From NCBI GenBank assembly GCA_012965445.1, contig DTSJ01000096.1, positions 1-15,918 of the forward strand: 15,918 nt of DNA. Direction: 5' to 3'. Shown piece after piece: positions 7,356-13,645 of this stretch. Both the position numbers and the translations under genes were made by a program. The stretch is from Candidatus Hydrogenedentota bacterium (GTDB taxonomy: Bacteria > Hydrogenedentota > Hydrogenedentia > Hydrogenedentiales > GCA-2746185). The notes below the pieces were generated by a model. The model had not been told where the DNA came from. It ran no database searches and saw only the letters and a list, made by a program, of their open reading frames with translations. Position 1 is the stretch's first letter; the number at the start of each line of letters is the position of its first letter.

Positions 7356-8528
7356 TTAAAACGTGTTGTTTGCTGATTTCGGTGTGTCGTCTTGAGTGGC
7401 CTGATGATCGGTAATCACCGGATCATTATCGCCACTATAGTAGTAGCTTCGGTGCCGTCGCCGATCGATATAAAACTCGATGGTGGTTTCGTTGGCGTAG
7501 GCGATATCGGAAAAGGTCATCGTCGATCCGGGAAGCAGCAGGGGCGGACGGTTGTTAATGTAATCGCTTATCTGCGGGTAAATGACCTTGTGCCGTCCTG
7601 CTTCGTCTACAGCTTCGACACGAACTTCAACCTCGGTAGCGCCAAGCGGTACCACATACGAAATAGAGACTTTCCTTCGTGCATTGGGCAGGAAGGACGT
7701 CGGGCGAAGCCGGATATCGAATGTTACCTCCTGGCCGTCGATGAGAACCGTGCCGGGCTGAGGATGCTGACCCAGCACAACTTCATATTCCTCGCCGGGT
7801 CGCGTTATTTTGTACGGAACAGCCTGCACGTTCATCGACGCGAGTATCAGCTGCACTTCTTCCAGCGACTTGTCGATCACGTCGGGCATCATGACCACCT
7901 GGGCATCAGGACCTTCGCTCACGAGGAGATGTATTTCCCGTCCCAGTGCAATCTGCATCGACGGGGAGGGATCCTGAGCCAACACCGTGTCACGCGGCGT
8001 TCTATGAGCCATTCGCGCTATAGAGCCGCTCAGAAAGCGCGAGCTTTCGATTTCGCTAAGTGCCGTTTCGAGCGATTTTCCAATCCACGTCGGGGTCTGA
8101 ACAAATTCTCGTCCTTGGCTAATCGTCAGGTTTACTTTTCGTCCCGAGCGCACAACCGTGTTCGGAGTAGGGTGTTGGAGAATGACGTGGTACTCGGGAA
8201 CCTGCTCGTTCAGGACCTGACGCTGTGTCCCTAGTGTCAGCCCAGACTGGGTCACGACGTTCGCTGCCTGAGTGACCGACATTCCCGTAATATCCGGAAC
8301 GGTTACGAGGTCGCCGCCCTGAACCGCCTCATTGAACACGTAGTATGCGACACCTGCCATAATCGCGATAAAAAAGAGCGTCATGAAGCTCCAGCGAACC
8401 GTCCAACCGAGAAAATTGAAACAGTACAGGATCGTGTTCAGGACTGCTTCCGCAAGCGCATCAAGTAAAATCCGTCCAACGGGCCGTTTCCCGGGAGTAT
8501 TTTGTATTGGCCTTTGTTTATTTTCCAT
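7356..8528 (-). CDS. Membrane-anchored PASTA-domain protein without a kinase
   Basis: 390 residues from the longest start. There is a short cytoplasmic N-terminus, one transmembrane helix (about 48-66), then three PASTA domains (about 72-139, 140-206 and 210-273), each carrying the P-D-x-x-G/D-x-S-L-E-type opening and the Q-x-P-x-P-G-T-x-V-like turn. A C-terminal beta domain follows (about 285-355, RKVSISYVVPLGATEVEV then TTIEFYID), with a polar tail. PASTA domains bind muropeptides or lipid II outside the cell, usually on Ser/Thr kinases or PBPs; neither catalytic domain is present. The gene lies between rsmB and rpe, the slot held by PrkC/PknB in Firmicutes, and the C-terminal domain also resembles that of PrkC. 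This start overlaps rsmB by 91 bp without a clear Shine-Dalgarno. Met49 (ATG at 8384, with GGAG 4 nt upstream) would start just before the helix and is a real alternative. Confidence 0.88.
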   Translation of the reverse strand: MENKQRPIQNTPGKRPVGRILLDALAEAVLNTILYCFNFLGWTVRWSFMTLFFIAIMAGVAYYVFNEAVQGGDLVTVPDITGMSVTQAANVVTQSGLTLGTQRQVLNEQVPEYHVILQHPTPNTVVRSGRKVNLTISQGREFVQTPTWIGKSLETALSEIESSRFLSGSIARMAHRTPRDTVLAQDPSPSMQIALGREIHLLVSEGPDAQVVMMPDVIDKSLEEVQLILASMNVQAVPYKITRPGEEYEVVLGQHPQPGTVLIDGQEVTFDIRLRPTSFLPNARRKVSISYVVPLGATEVEVRVEAVDEAGRHKVIYPQISDYINNRPPLLLPGSTMTFSDIAYANETTIEFYIDRRRHRSYYYSGDNDPVITDHQATQDDTPKSANNTF

Positions 8529-9775
8529 GCATCGAGCCAGGCTGGACCGTCTTCAAGTTCGACGGCCGCTTCCCCCGTTATGATTTCGGCCAGATCTTCG
8601 GTCTCTTCGGCACTGAAGGTGCATACCGAATAGACGATTACACCGCCATTTTTACAGACTTCTATAGCTGATCGCAATAGCGTGAGTTGTTTTTTTGCCA
8701 GTCTTCGCGGGGCTTTCGGCCCCATACGATATTTCAATTCCGGATGCCTGCGAAAGGTTCCCATCCCCGTGCAGGGCGCATCGAGCAGAACGCGGTCAAA
8801 TGGTCCTTTCAACGGCAGTGCATTCGCGTCCGAGATGGTCAGATGAATACCTGCTAGTTGGAGCCTGTCGATATTCTCCTGAGTACGCCAGTAGTTCCGA
8901 CCGCCGAGGTCATTGCTGATAATCAACGCTCCATTTTGCGTCAACTCAGCGATATGCGTAGTTTTTCCGCCGGGCGAAGCGCACATATCCAGGATGCGCT
9001 CGCCGGGTTCCGGCTCAAGAAGGTGGGGGGGGAGCATCGAGGCAGCATCCTGAATGTAGAAATGGCCTTCCTTAAATATTTTGTTCCTCACCGGCGGCGC
9101 ACTCTTAATCAGCGATATCGCGTCGGGAATCAATGGGTCTGCTTCACCCTTCAGGTCAAGTTTTTGCAGCTGCGCCAGCAAATCTTCCCGCGTCGTAAGT
9201 GTCGTGTTGACCCTTATGCTCGCCGGGGCTTCTTCGTTGCACGTGGCGCACATCGCTTCGGCTTTGTGCGGCCCGTATTCCTCCACCCAGCGAGAACAAA
9301 GCCAATTCTCCAAAGAGTACCGAATGGAAAGATAGAATGCCATGTCTTCATTTTTATCCGGAAGCGTGACTTCCTCGAGCGTTTTTGGAATCCTTTTCAG
9401 TACCGCATTGACGAGGCGCGCCGTTCCCGCATGACCCTTTTTCTTGGCAAGGTCAACGGAGGTGTGAACCATAGACGGAAAGGTCACGGTATCCAGAAAC
9501 AAAGTCTGATAGACCCCCATGCGCAGAACAAGAAGAATCGGGAAGGGAAGTTTTTTGATCGGCTGATTCAGGAGGTCCCTGAGAATGTAATCAGCGAGAT
9601 TCACGTAACGCGTCGTCCCATATACAAGATGCGTCAAGAAACGCCGACCCCGAGACGATAGACGACTGCCCTTGCGCGAAATCGTCCGCTCCAGCGCATG
9701 ATTGGTATTGGTGCCTTTCTCGAACACGCGCAGAAGCGTATCGATGGCTGCATCGCGAACGGGATCTACAGGCAT
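8438..9775 (-). CDS. rsmB: 16S rRNA (cytosine-967 C5)-methyltransferase
   Basis: 445 residues with the RsmB/Sun architecture. An N-terminal NusB-like helical RNA-binding domain (about 1-135) is followed by a SAM-dependent Rossmann methyltransferase. Visible motifs are the SAM loop DMCASPGGKT (263-272), motif IV DAPCTGMG with C335, and motif VI VYSVCTF with C385, the cysteine that attacks C6 of the target base. The family-typical C-terminus ILPGNGPLDGFYLMRL is intact, so the stop at 8438 is credible even though the PASTA reading frame begins upstream of it. The ATG directly follows the TAG of fmt with no gap, which implies translational coupling. It modifies helix 31 of 16S rRNA near the P site. 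Confidence 0.96.
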   Translation of the reverse strand: MPVDPVRDAAIDTLLRVFEKGTNTNHALERTISRKGSRLSSRGRRFLTHLVYGTTRYVNLADYILRDLLNQPIKKLPFPILLVLRMGVYQTLFLDTVTFPSMVHTSVDLAKKKGHAGTARLVNAVLKRIPKTLEEVTLPDKNEDMAFYLSIRYSLENWLCSRWVEEYGPHKAEAMCATCNEEAPASIRVNTTLTTREDLLAQLQKLDLKGEADPLIPDAISLIKSAPPVRNKIFKEGHFYIQDAASMLPPHLLEPEPGERILDMCASPGGKTTHIAELTQNGALIISNDLGGRNYWRTQENIDRLQLAGIHLTISDANALPLKGPFDRVLLDAPCTGMGTFRRHPELKYRMGPKAPRRLAKKQLTLLRSAIEVCKNGGVIVYSVCTFSAEETEDLAEIITGEAAVELEDGPAWLDAWKINKGQYKILPGNGPLDGFYLMRLRKQS

Positions 9776-10708
9776 CTACCCGTCCTCGAACTTGTCGCCG
9801 GGCTGGAAGGGATTTCCACGCTGATAATCGGCAACGGCGGCCACTTTTTTTCCGGGGGCCTGAATGGAGCCGATGGAAACCGCATGTTTTCCTGTGGCGA
9901 CAATGAGCGCTTCGTCTTCGATGCGAATGATGGTGCCTGGTAAGGCCTGCACAACTTCCTGTGCGATCGTCGCCCCGTGAATACGCATGGGCTGGTCGTC
10001 GTATGTGCAGTAAGCCACGGGCCAGGGAATCGAAGCGCGTATTTGATTGTGAATCACCTCCGCCGGCTGGTTCCAGTTTATCGCCCCGTCCTGCTTCGTA
10101 AACATTCGTGTATGCGTCACCAGCGATCCATCCTGCTTCACATGCACCGCCGTTCCGTCTTCGACCTGCTCCAGCGTCTCCATCACCATCTCCGCGCCAA
10201 GCGTAGCGAGTTCCATGGCCATCTCAAGCGTCGTCGCTTCGGGGGGCAAAGGCATGCTTTTCTGCAACAGAATGTCCCCGGTGTCCGTACCGGCATCAAG
10301 CCGCATGATCGTCACACCCGTCTCGGTATCGCCATTCAAAACCGCCGTGTGAATGGGGGAGGGGCCTCGGTGCTTCGGCAGCAGGCTCGGATGCAGGTTC
10401 ACAAATCCAAGCCTCGGTACTTCCAGGATCGGCTGTTTCAATATGCGCCCATATGCCACCAGCACACAGACATCCGGATTCTCATTCCGAAGCCATGCCT
10501 CGAAAGTTCCGTCGTTCAGTTTCGTCGGCTGCTGTACCGGAATTCCGTTCTCCTCGGCCCAAGCCTTCACAGGAGGTGCGTGAGGCGTTTTCTTGCGTCC
10601 CACGGGCTTGTCGGGCTGACATACCACCGCCGTCACGTCGTGCTTGTTGTTAAGCAGATACAGCGACGGCAGAGCGATATCGGGTGTGCCGAAAAAAACG
10701 ATGCGCAC
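9776..10708 (-). CDS. fmt: Methionyl-tRNA formyltransferase
   Basis: 310 residues, the normal length for the enzyme that formylates Met-tRNA(fMet) using 10-formyltetrahydrofolate before translation initiation. The catalytic N-terminal domain shows FFGTPD (5-10) and the signature N104-x-H106-P-SLLP followed by RGPSPI. The catalytic Asp is D142 in the DAGTDTGD segment. The C-terminal OB-like tRNA-binding domain starts near residue 205. The start is a GTG at 10708 with GGAG (10716-10719) 7 nt upstream. It sits between ybaB/ebfC (27 bp upstream) and rsmB (directly abutting), the usual fmt-rsmB pairing. No def gene is present in the window, although def is the commonest neighbour elsewhere. Confidence 0.97.
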   Translation of the reverse strand: MRIVFFGTPDIALPSLYLLNNKHDVTAVVCQPDKPVGRKKTPHAPPVKAWAEENGIPVQQPTKLNDGTFEAWLRNENPDVCVLVAYGRILKQPILEVPRLGFVNLHPSLLPKHRGPSPIHTAVLNGDTETGVTIMRLDAGTDTGDILLQKSMPLPPEATTLEMAMELATLGAEMVMETLEQVEDGTAVHVKQDGSLVTHTRMFTKQDGAINWNQPAEVIHNQIRASIPWPVAYCTYDDQPMRIHGATIAQEVVQALPGTIIRIEDEALIVATGKHAVSIGSIQAPGKKVAAVADYQRGNPFQPGDKFEDG

Positions 10709-10735
10709 GGGGTTTCTCCAGTGGTGGGTGTCGGA

Positions 10736-11074
10736 TCAGGATGTAATGCCGGGGATGTCGATACCGCCGGTCAAATCCTGCATTTTGTTTTTGACCAAAT
10801 CCTGGGCTTTCCGAACGCCTTCGTTGACAGCAGCGATAATCAGCGTTTCAAGCATTTCAGGGTCGCCCGAAGCGTCTATCTCAGGATCAATTTTGAGGGA
10901 CAGCAGCTCCATTTTGCCGTTGAACACGACCGTCACCATGCCGCCGCCGGAAGATGCTTCAATCGTCTCGGCAGCCAGGGATTCCTTGATCCCTTCCATA
11001 TTGTTGCGGATGTCCATGGCGTGTTTCATAAGACCAGCCATGTCGCCGAGTCCGCCAAGTCCTTTGGGAAGCAT
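10736..11074 (-). CDS. ybaB: YbaB/EbfC-family nucleoid-associated protein
   Basis: 112 residues, a normal length. The family forms a tweezer-like dimer that binds DNA with little sequence preference. The sequence shows a Gly- and Met-rich start (GLGGLGDMAGLMKHA), a helix, the strand segment ETIEASSGGGMVTVVFNGK typical of the family core, and a C-terminal helix EAVNEGVRKAQDL-like region (residues 83-95) before a short Gly-rich tail. It is preceded by a good ribosome binding site (GAGG at 11083-11086, 8 nt spacing) and a strong promoter. It is the first gene of the operon reading into fmt. In many bacteria ybaB lies between dnaX and recR, so heading a translation-related operon is a less common arrangement. 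Confidence 0.93.
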   Translation of the reverse strand: MLPKGLGGLGDMAGLMKHAMDIRNNMEGIKESLAAETIEASSGGGMVTVVFNGKMELLSLKIDPEIDASGDPEMLETLIIAAVNEGVRKAQDLVKNKMQDLTGGIDIPGITS

Positions 11075-11112
11075 AGGGTTGTCCTCTGTAAATCACTTTC
11101 GGGTAAGGGTTT

Positions 11113-11142
11113 ATTATACGTTTTGCGGTGCCTTTTTGTAAA
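11113..11142 (-). promoter_or_regulatory. Promoter of the ybaB-fmt-rsmB-PASTA-rpe operon
   Basis: On the minus strand TTTACA (11142-11137) and a perfect TATAAT (11118-11113) are separated by 18 bp, placing the transcription start near 11106, about 30 nt before the ybaB ATG. No other comparably good promoter was seen between the five genes. Confidence 0.75.
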
Positions 11143-11176
11143 GGATGGTCGGGTATGCCAACTACAGTCTCCCCTC

Positions 11177-11211
11177 GTGTCATTCCCAAATCGATTGGGA
11201 ATCTCTAACAC
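11177..11211. repeat. Perfect palindromic element between ybaB and the hydrolase gene
   Basis: ATTCCCAA (11182-11189) and TTGGGAAT (11195-11202) are perfect inverted arms around 5 nt. Outer GTGT (11177-11180) and ACAC (11208-11211) extend the symmetry after a small internal loop. A second short inverted pair, CCGAG (11212-11216) and CTCGG (11227-11231), follows. It lies about 35 bp upstream of the ybaB -35 box. It could be a repetitive extragenic palindrome, an operator or an RNA hairpin; there is no T-tract for a terminator. Confidence 0.6.
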
Positions 11212-11240
11212 CCGAGACTCCTCCTCCTCGGATCAAACCG

Positions 11241-11273
11241 TTGCCGAAGCGATCCACCTGTGCTATATCACAG
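11241..11273 (+). promoter_or_regulatory. Possible promoter of the alpha/beta hydrolase gene, with a small palindrome
   Basis: TTGCCG (11241-11246) is followed after 17 bp by TATATC (11264-11269) with an extended TG at 11261-11262. Each hexamer matches the consensus at 4 of 6 positions. The -10 lies inside the perfect inverted pair CTGTG (11258-11262) and CACAG (11269-11273), which could be an operator. The spacing is 2 bp shorter than a CRP site. Confidence 0.35.
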
Positions 11274-11304
11274 TCGGCAATTGGGCAATAATGGGAGTGG
11301 AATC

Positions 11305-12276
11305 ATGTCGGACTACGTTATCTGTGTCAGGAACACCTTTACCAAAGACCGAACCAAACATTTCGGAGACAAACCGGGGCCTACGAAATTCCTGCGTGTG
11401 CCGGACGGGGAATTACCGTCGCCGGAGAAATCGCGAGGACAGCTCCTCACGAGAACTGATTGGCTCCGGGAGGTGCTTGAAGAGGCGCAGACCGGGATAG
11501 ACGACGTCACTGGTAAACCAGTCGGGGATGTCCCTGTGTTCGTTCACGGATACAACAATTCGCAGGAAGTTGTGATGCAGCGTCAGCGTACACTCAAGAA
11601 GGACGTCGAAGATTTGAATTACGGAGGGGCGGTCATCGCCTATGGCTGGCCGAGCGGGACTACGGGCATGGCCTACCTCGAAGATCGCGACGACGCGAAG
11701 GACACGGCGCACAGACTTCGCGACGACTGTATCGCGCCGTTCAAGCGACAACAGGAAAAAGACTGCGAATTCAATCTCCACCTGCTCGCCCATTCGACCG
11801 GGGCCTACGTCATACGCCAGTCATTCTCTGATGCCGACGAAAGTGCCAGCATCAAGAACTTCCCGTGGAAAGCAAGCCAGATAGCGTTTATTGGTGCAGA
11901 CGTTTCGCGACGCTCCATGAAAGACACCGAAAGCCATTTAAAATTCCTTTACCGCCACTGCGTACGCTTAACGAACTACCAGAATCCCCACGATTCAGTG
12001 CTCAAACTGTCCAACACCAAACGCATCGGCCTCGCGCCCCGTGTCGGTCGCGTAGGACTCCCGGACAATGCCGGCCATAAAGCCGTCAACGTCAACTGCT
12101 GCCCCTACTACCATTCGCTCGACATAGACGCACTGACCCAAGGCGTAGATTACCACGGCTCGTTCTGTCACTCCTGTTACTTTCCTAAACTACTTAAACA
12201 AAACAACTTACGAACTCCGACCTCTCGTTTCCCACAACCCCATAATCTGTGTTCATCCGCGTTTATCTGTGACTAA
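11305..12276 (+). CDS. DUF900-type alpha/beta hydrolase
   Basis: 323 residues from ATG 11305, which has GGGAG (11293-11297) 7 nt upstream. An upstream in-frame GTG (11260) has no ribosome binding site and overlaps the promoter region. The fold is shown by the first strand and oxyanion region PVFVHGYNNS (77-86), a YGWPSG segment (113-118) and the DUF900-typical YLEDRDDA. The nucleophile elbow is AHSTG (S164), the acid probably D199 in FIGADVS, and the His H284 or H289 near HGSFCHSCYF. It is a predicted serine esterase or lipase-like cytosolic hydrolase of unknown substrate; no signal peptide is seen. The last ten residues (314-323, NLCSSAFICD) are encoded by an extragenic repeat, so the tail is probably not part of the ancestral protein. 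The gene stands alone, convergent with serB. Confidence 0.85.
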   Translation: MSDYVICVRNTFTKDRTKHFGDKPGPTKFLRVPDGELPSPEKSRGQLLTRTDWLREVLEEAQTGIDDVTGKPVGDVPVFVHGYNNSQEVVMQRQRTLKKDVEDLNYGGAVIAYGWPSGTTGMAYLEDRDDAKDTAHRLRDDCIAPFKRQQEKDCEFNLHLLAHSTGAYVIRQSFSDADESASIKNFPWKASQIAFIGADVSRRSMKDTESHLKFLYRHCVRLTNYQNPHDSVLKLSNTKRIGLAPRVGRVGLPDNAGHKAVNVNCCPYYHSLDIDALTQGVDYHGSFCHSCYFPKLLKQNNLRTPTSRFPQPHNLCSSAFICD

Positions 12277-12306
12277 TTCCCTCCGTGCCTCCGTGGAACT
12301 CTGTGG
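12245..12306. repeat. Extragenic repeat of roughly 10-bp units (CTGTG/CCGTG type)
   Basis: Three units begin exactly 10 bp apart at 12245, 12255 and 12265 (ATCTGTGTTC, ATCCGCGTTT, ATCTGTGACT). After a short gap, three related units begin at 12281, 12289 and 12299 (CTCCGTGC, CTCCGTGGAA, CTCTGTGGTT). The element overlaps the 3' end and stop of the hydrolase gene. I recognise this wording from intergenic regions of many environmental bacteria; that is memory, not a search. Its function is not established. Confidence 0.7.
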
Positions 12307-12321
12307 TTCAACACCCTTCCT

Positions 12322-12366
12322 GGATGCAACACGGGCGTTAAGTAAATAGGGAATGTTCGTGCATCC
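12322..12366. other. Long imperfect hairpin between the hydrolase gene and serB
   Basis: GGATGCA (12322-12328) pairs perfectly with TGCATCC (12360-12366). Inside, 12332-12339 pairs with 12352-12359 if G-U pairs are allowed, leaving a 3-nt bulge and a 12-nt loop. It follows the extragenic repeat and lies 28 bp beyond the serB stop, between two convergent genes. It may limit read-through in both directions, but neither side has a T-tract. Confidence 0.45.
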
Positions 12367-12394
12367 CGAGACGGCAAGTGGGGGCGACGGAGTC

Positions 12395-13636
12395 CTACCG
12401 GAGTTCTTCCAAGGTTTCGCGGTTGCGGACGCCAATCAGGTAGAGGATGCCGTCGAGGCCGACGGTGGAGATGGAGTGTCCGGCGTTTTGGCGTACTACT
12501 GGCTTGGCCTGGAAGGCGATGCCGAGTCCGGCGAGGCTGAGCATGGGGAGGTCATTGGCACCGTCACCCACGGCGATGACCTGGTCGAGCATGATCTGCT
12601 CTTTATCGGCGATTTCCTCGAGGATTTCGGCCTTTCGGACGCCGTCTATGACGTCGTTGGTGATGTTTCCGGTTAGTTTGTCGTCGATGATTTCGAGGTC
12701 GTGGGCGTATATGTAGTCGATTCCGAGGCGTTCTTTGAGCTGGTCGGCGAAGTACGTGAATCCCCCGGATATCAGGGCGACTTTATATCCCAGGTGTTTG
12801 AGCATCGCGATGAGTTTTTCGGCGCCGTCCGTGAGTGTGATGCGCTTATAGACGGCATCGAGTACAGACACGTCAAGGCCTTCAAGGAGGGCCAGGCGCT
12901 GGGTGAGGCTTTCGGTGAAGTCGATTTCGCCCTGCATGGCGCGCTCGGTGATTTCGGCTACAGCATCGCCGATTCCGGCTTCGATGGCAAGTTCGTCGAT
13001 GACCTCGGCCTGGATCAGTGTGGAGTCCATATCGAACACGACGAGGCGACGGTTCCGGCGGTATACGTTGTCGACCTGGAAGGCGATGTCGATGCCGTGT
13101 TCGTGTGAGAGTTCGAGGAATTCGCCGCGCATGGCGGTGGCGTCTTTGGGCGTGCCGCGCACGGAGATTTCGACGCAGGCGATGGTGGAGGGGGCCTCAG
13201 CATCGATGGGGATACGCCCGGAAAGGCGAGTGATGACCATGATGTTCAAGTCGTGTTTGTGAATGATGGTACAGAGGACCGCGAGATGTTCGGCGCTGAG
13301 CGTCTGGCCGAGTACGGTAATGATGTGGCGTTCTTTGCCCTGCGCGGAGACCCAGTGTCCGTAATCGCCGGAGGTAACAGTCGTGAATTTTATTTTCAGA
13401 TCGAGTTCGTAGGCGCGGTAAAGCAATTCCTTGGAAACTGTTTTCCAATCCTGATCGTTGGGAACCTGCACGAGAATGCCGAGCGAAAGGGTTTCATGGA
13501 TGACCGCCTGCCCTATATCAAGAATAACGGCGTTGTGTTGCGCGAGCGCACCGAGGAGCGAAGAACTGATGCCGGGTTTGTCTTCTCCGGATACGGTAAT
13601 CAGTGTGATGTCGTTGTCGGCGTTCGGCTGTATCAT
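12395..13636 (-). CDS. serB: Phosphoserine phosphatase with N-terminal ACT domains
   Basis: 413 residues. Two ACT-type regions come first (about 10-90 and 103-190), which in related SerB proteins bind amino acids such as serine and control activity. The HAD-family phosphatase follows: nucleophile and acid D202 and D204 in FDMDST, motif II Ser in ISGG (289-292), Lys K335, and motif III GDGAND (357-362) for Mg2+. It removes phosphate from O-phosphoserine in the last step of serine synthesis. The length and double ACT layout resemble the long SerB2 form rather than short SerB. It begins 9 bp after the stop of the Hsp70-like gene on the same strand, so the two are probably one transcript. Confidence 0.95.
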   Translation of the reverse strand: MIQPNADNDITLITVSGEDKPGISSSLLGALAQHNAVILDIGQAVIHETLSLGILVQVPNDQDWKTVSKELLYRAYELDLKIKFTTVTSGDYGHWVSAQGKERHIITVLGQTLSAEHLAVLCTIIHKHDLNIMVITRLSGRIPIDAEAPSTIACVEISVRGTPKDATAMRGEFLELSHEHGIDIAFQVDNVYRRNRRLVVFDMDSTLIQAEVIDELAIEAGIGDAVAEITERAMQGEIDFTESLTQRLALLEGLDVSVLDAVYKRITLTDGAEKLIAMLKHLGYKVALISGGFTYFADQLKERLGIDYIYAHDLEIIDDKLTGNITNDVIDGVRKAEILEEIADKEQIMLDQVIAVGDGANDLPMLSLAGLGIAFQAKPVVRQNAGHSISTVGLDGILYLIGVRNRETLEELR

Positions 13637-13645
13637 AAGGACACT

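Noticed and set aside
7356..8528. Reading the PASTA protein as a Ser/Thr kinase or a penicillin-binding protein
   Set aside because: Only about 45 residues precede the membrane helix and no kinase or transpeptidase motif is present anywhere in it.
11258..11273. CTGTG-6-CACAG resembling a CRP site
   Set aside because: CRP sites need TGTGA-N6-TCACA, so the conserved TGTG and CACA cores here are 2 bp too close. It is kept only as a small palindrome over the weak hydrolase promoter.
9977..11500. A 507-codon open frame on the plus strand
   Set aside because: It runs antisense through fmt and ybaB and into the hydrolase start, all with clear protein signatures. Its own translation is Arg- and His-rich without any domain, as expected for a shadow of GC-rich genes.
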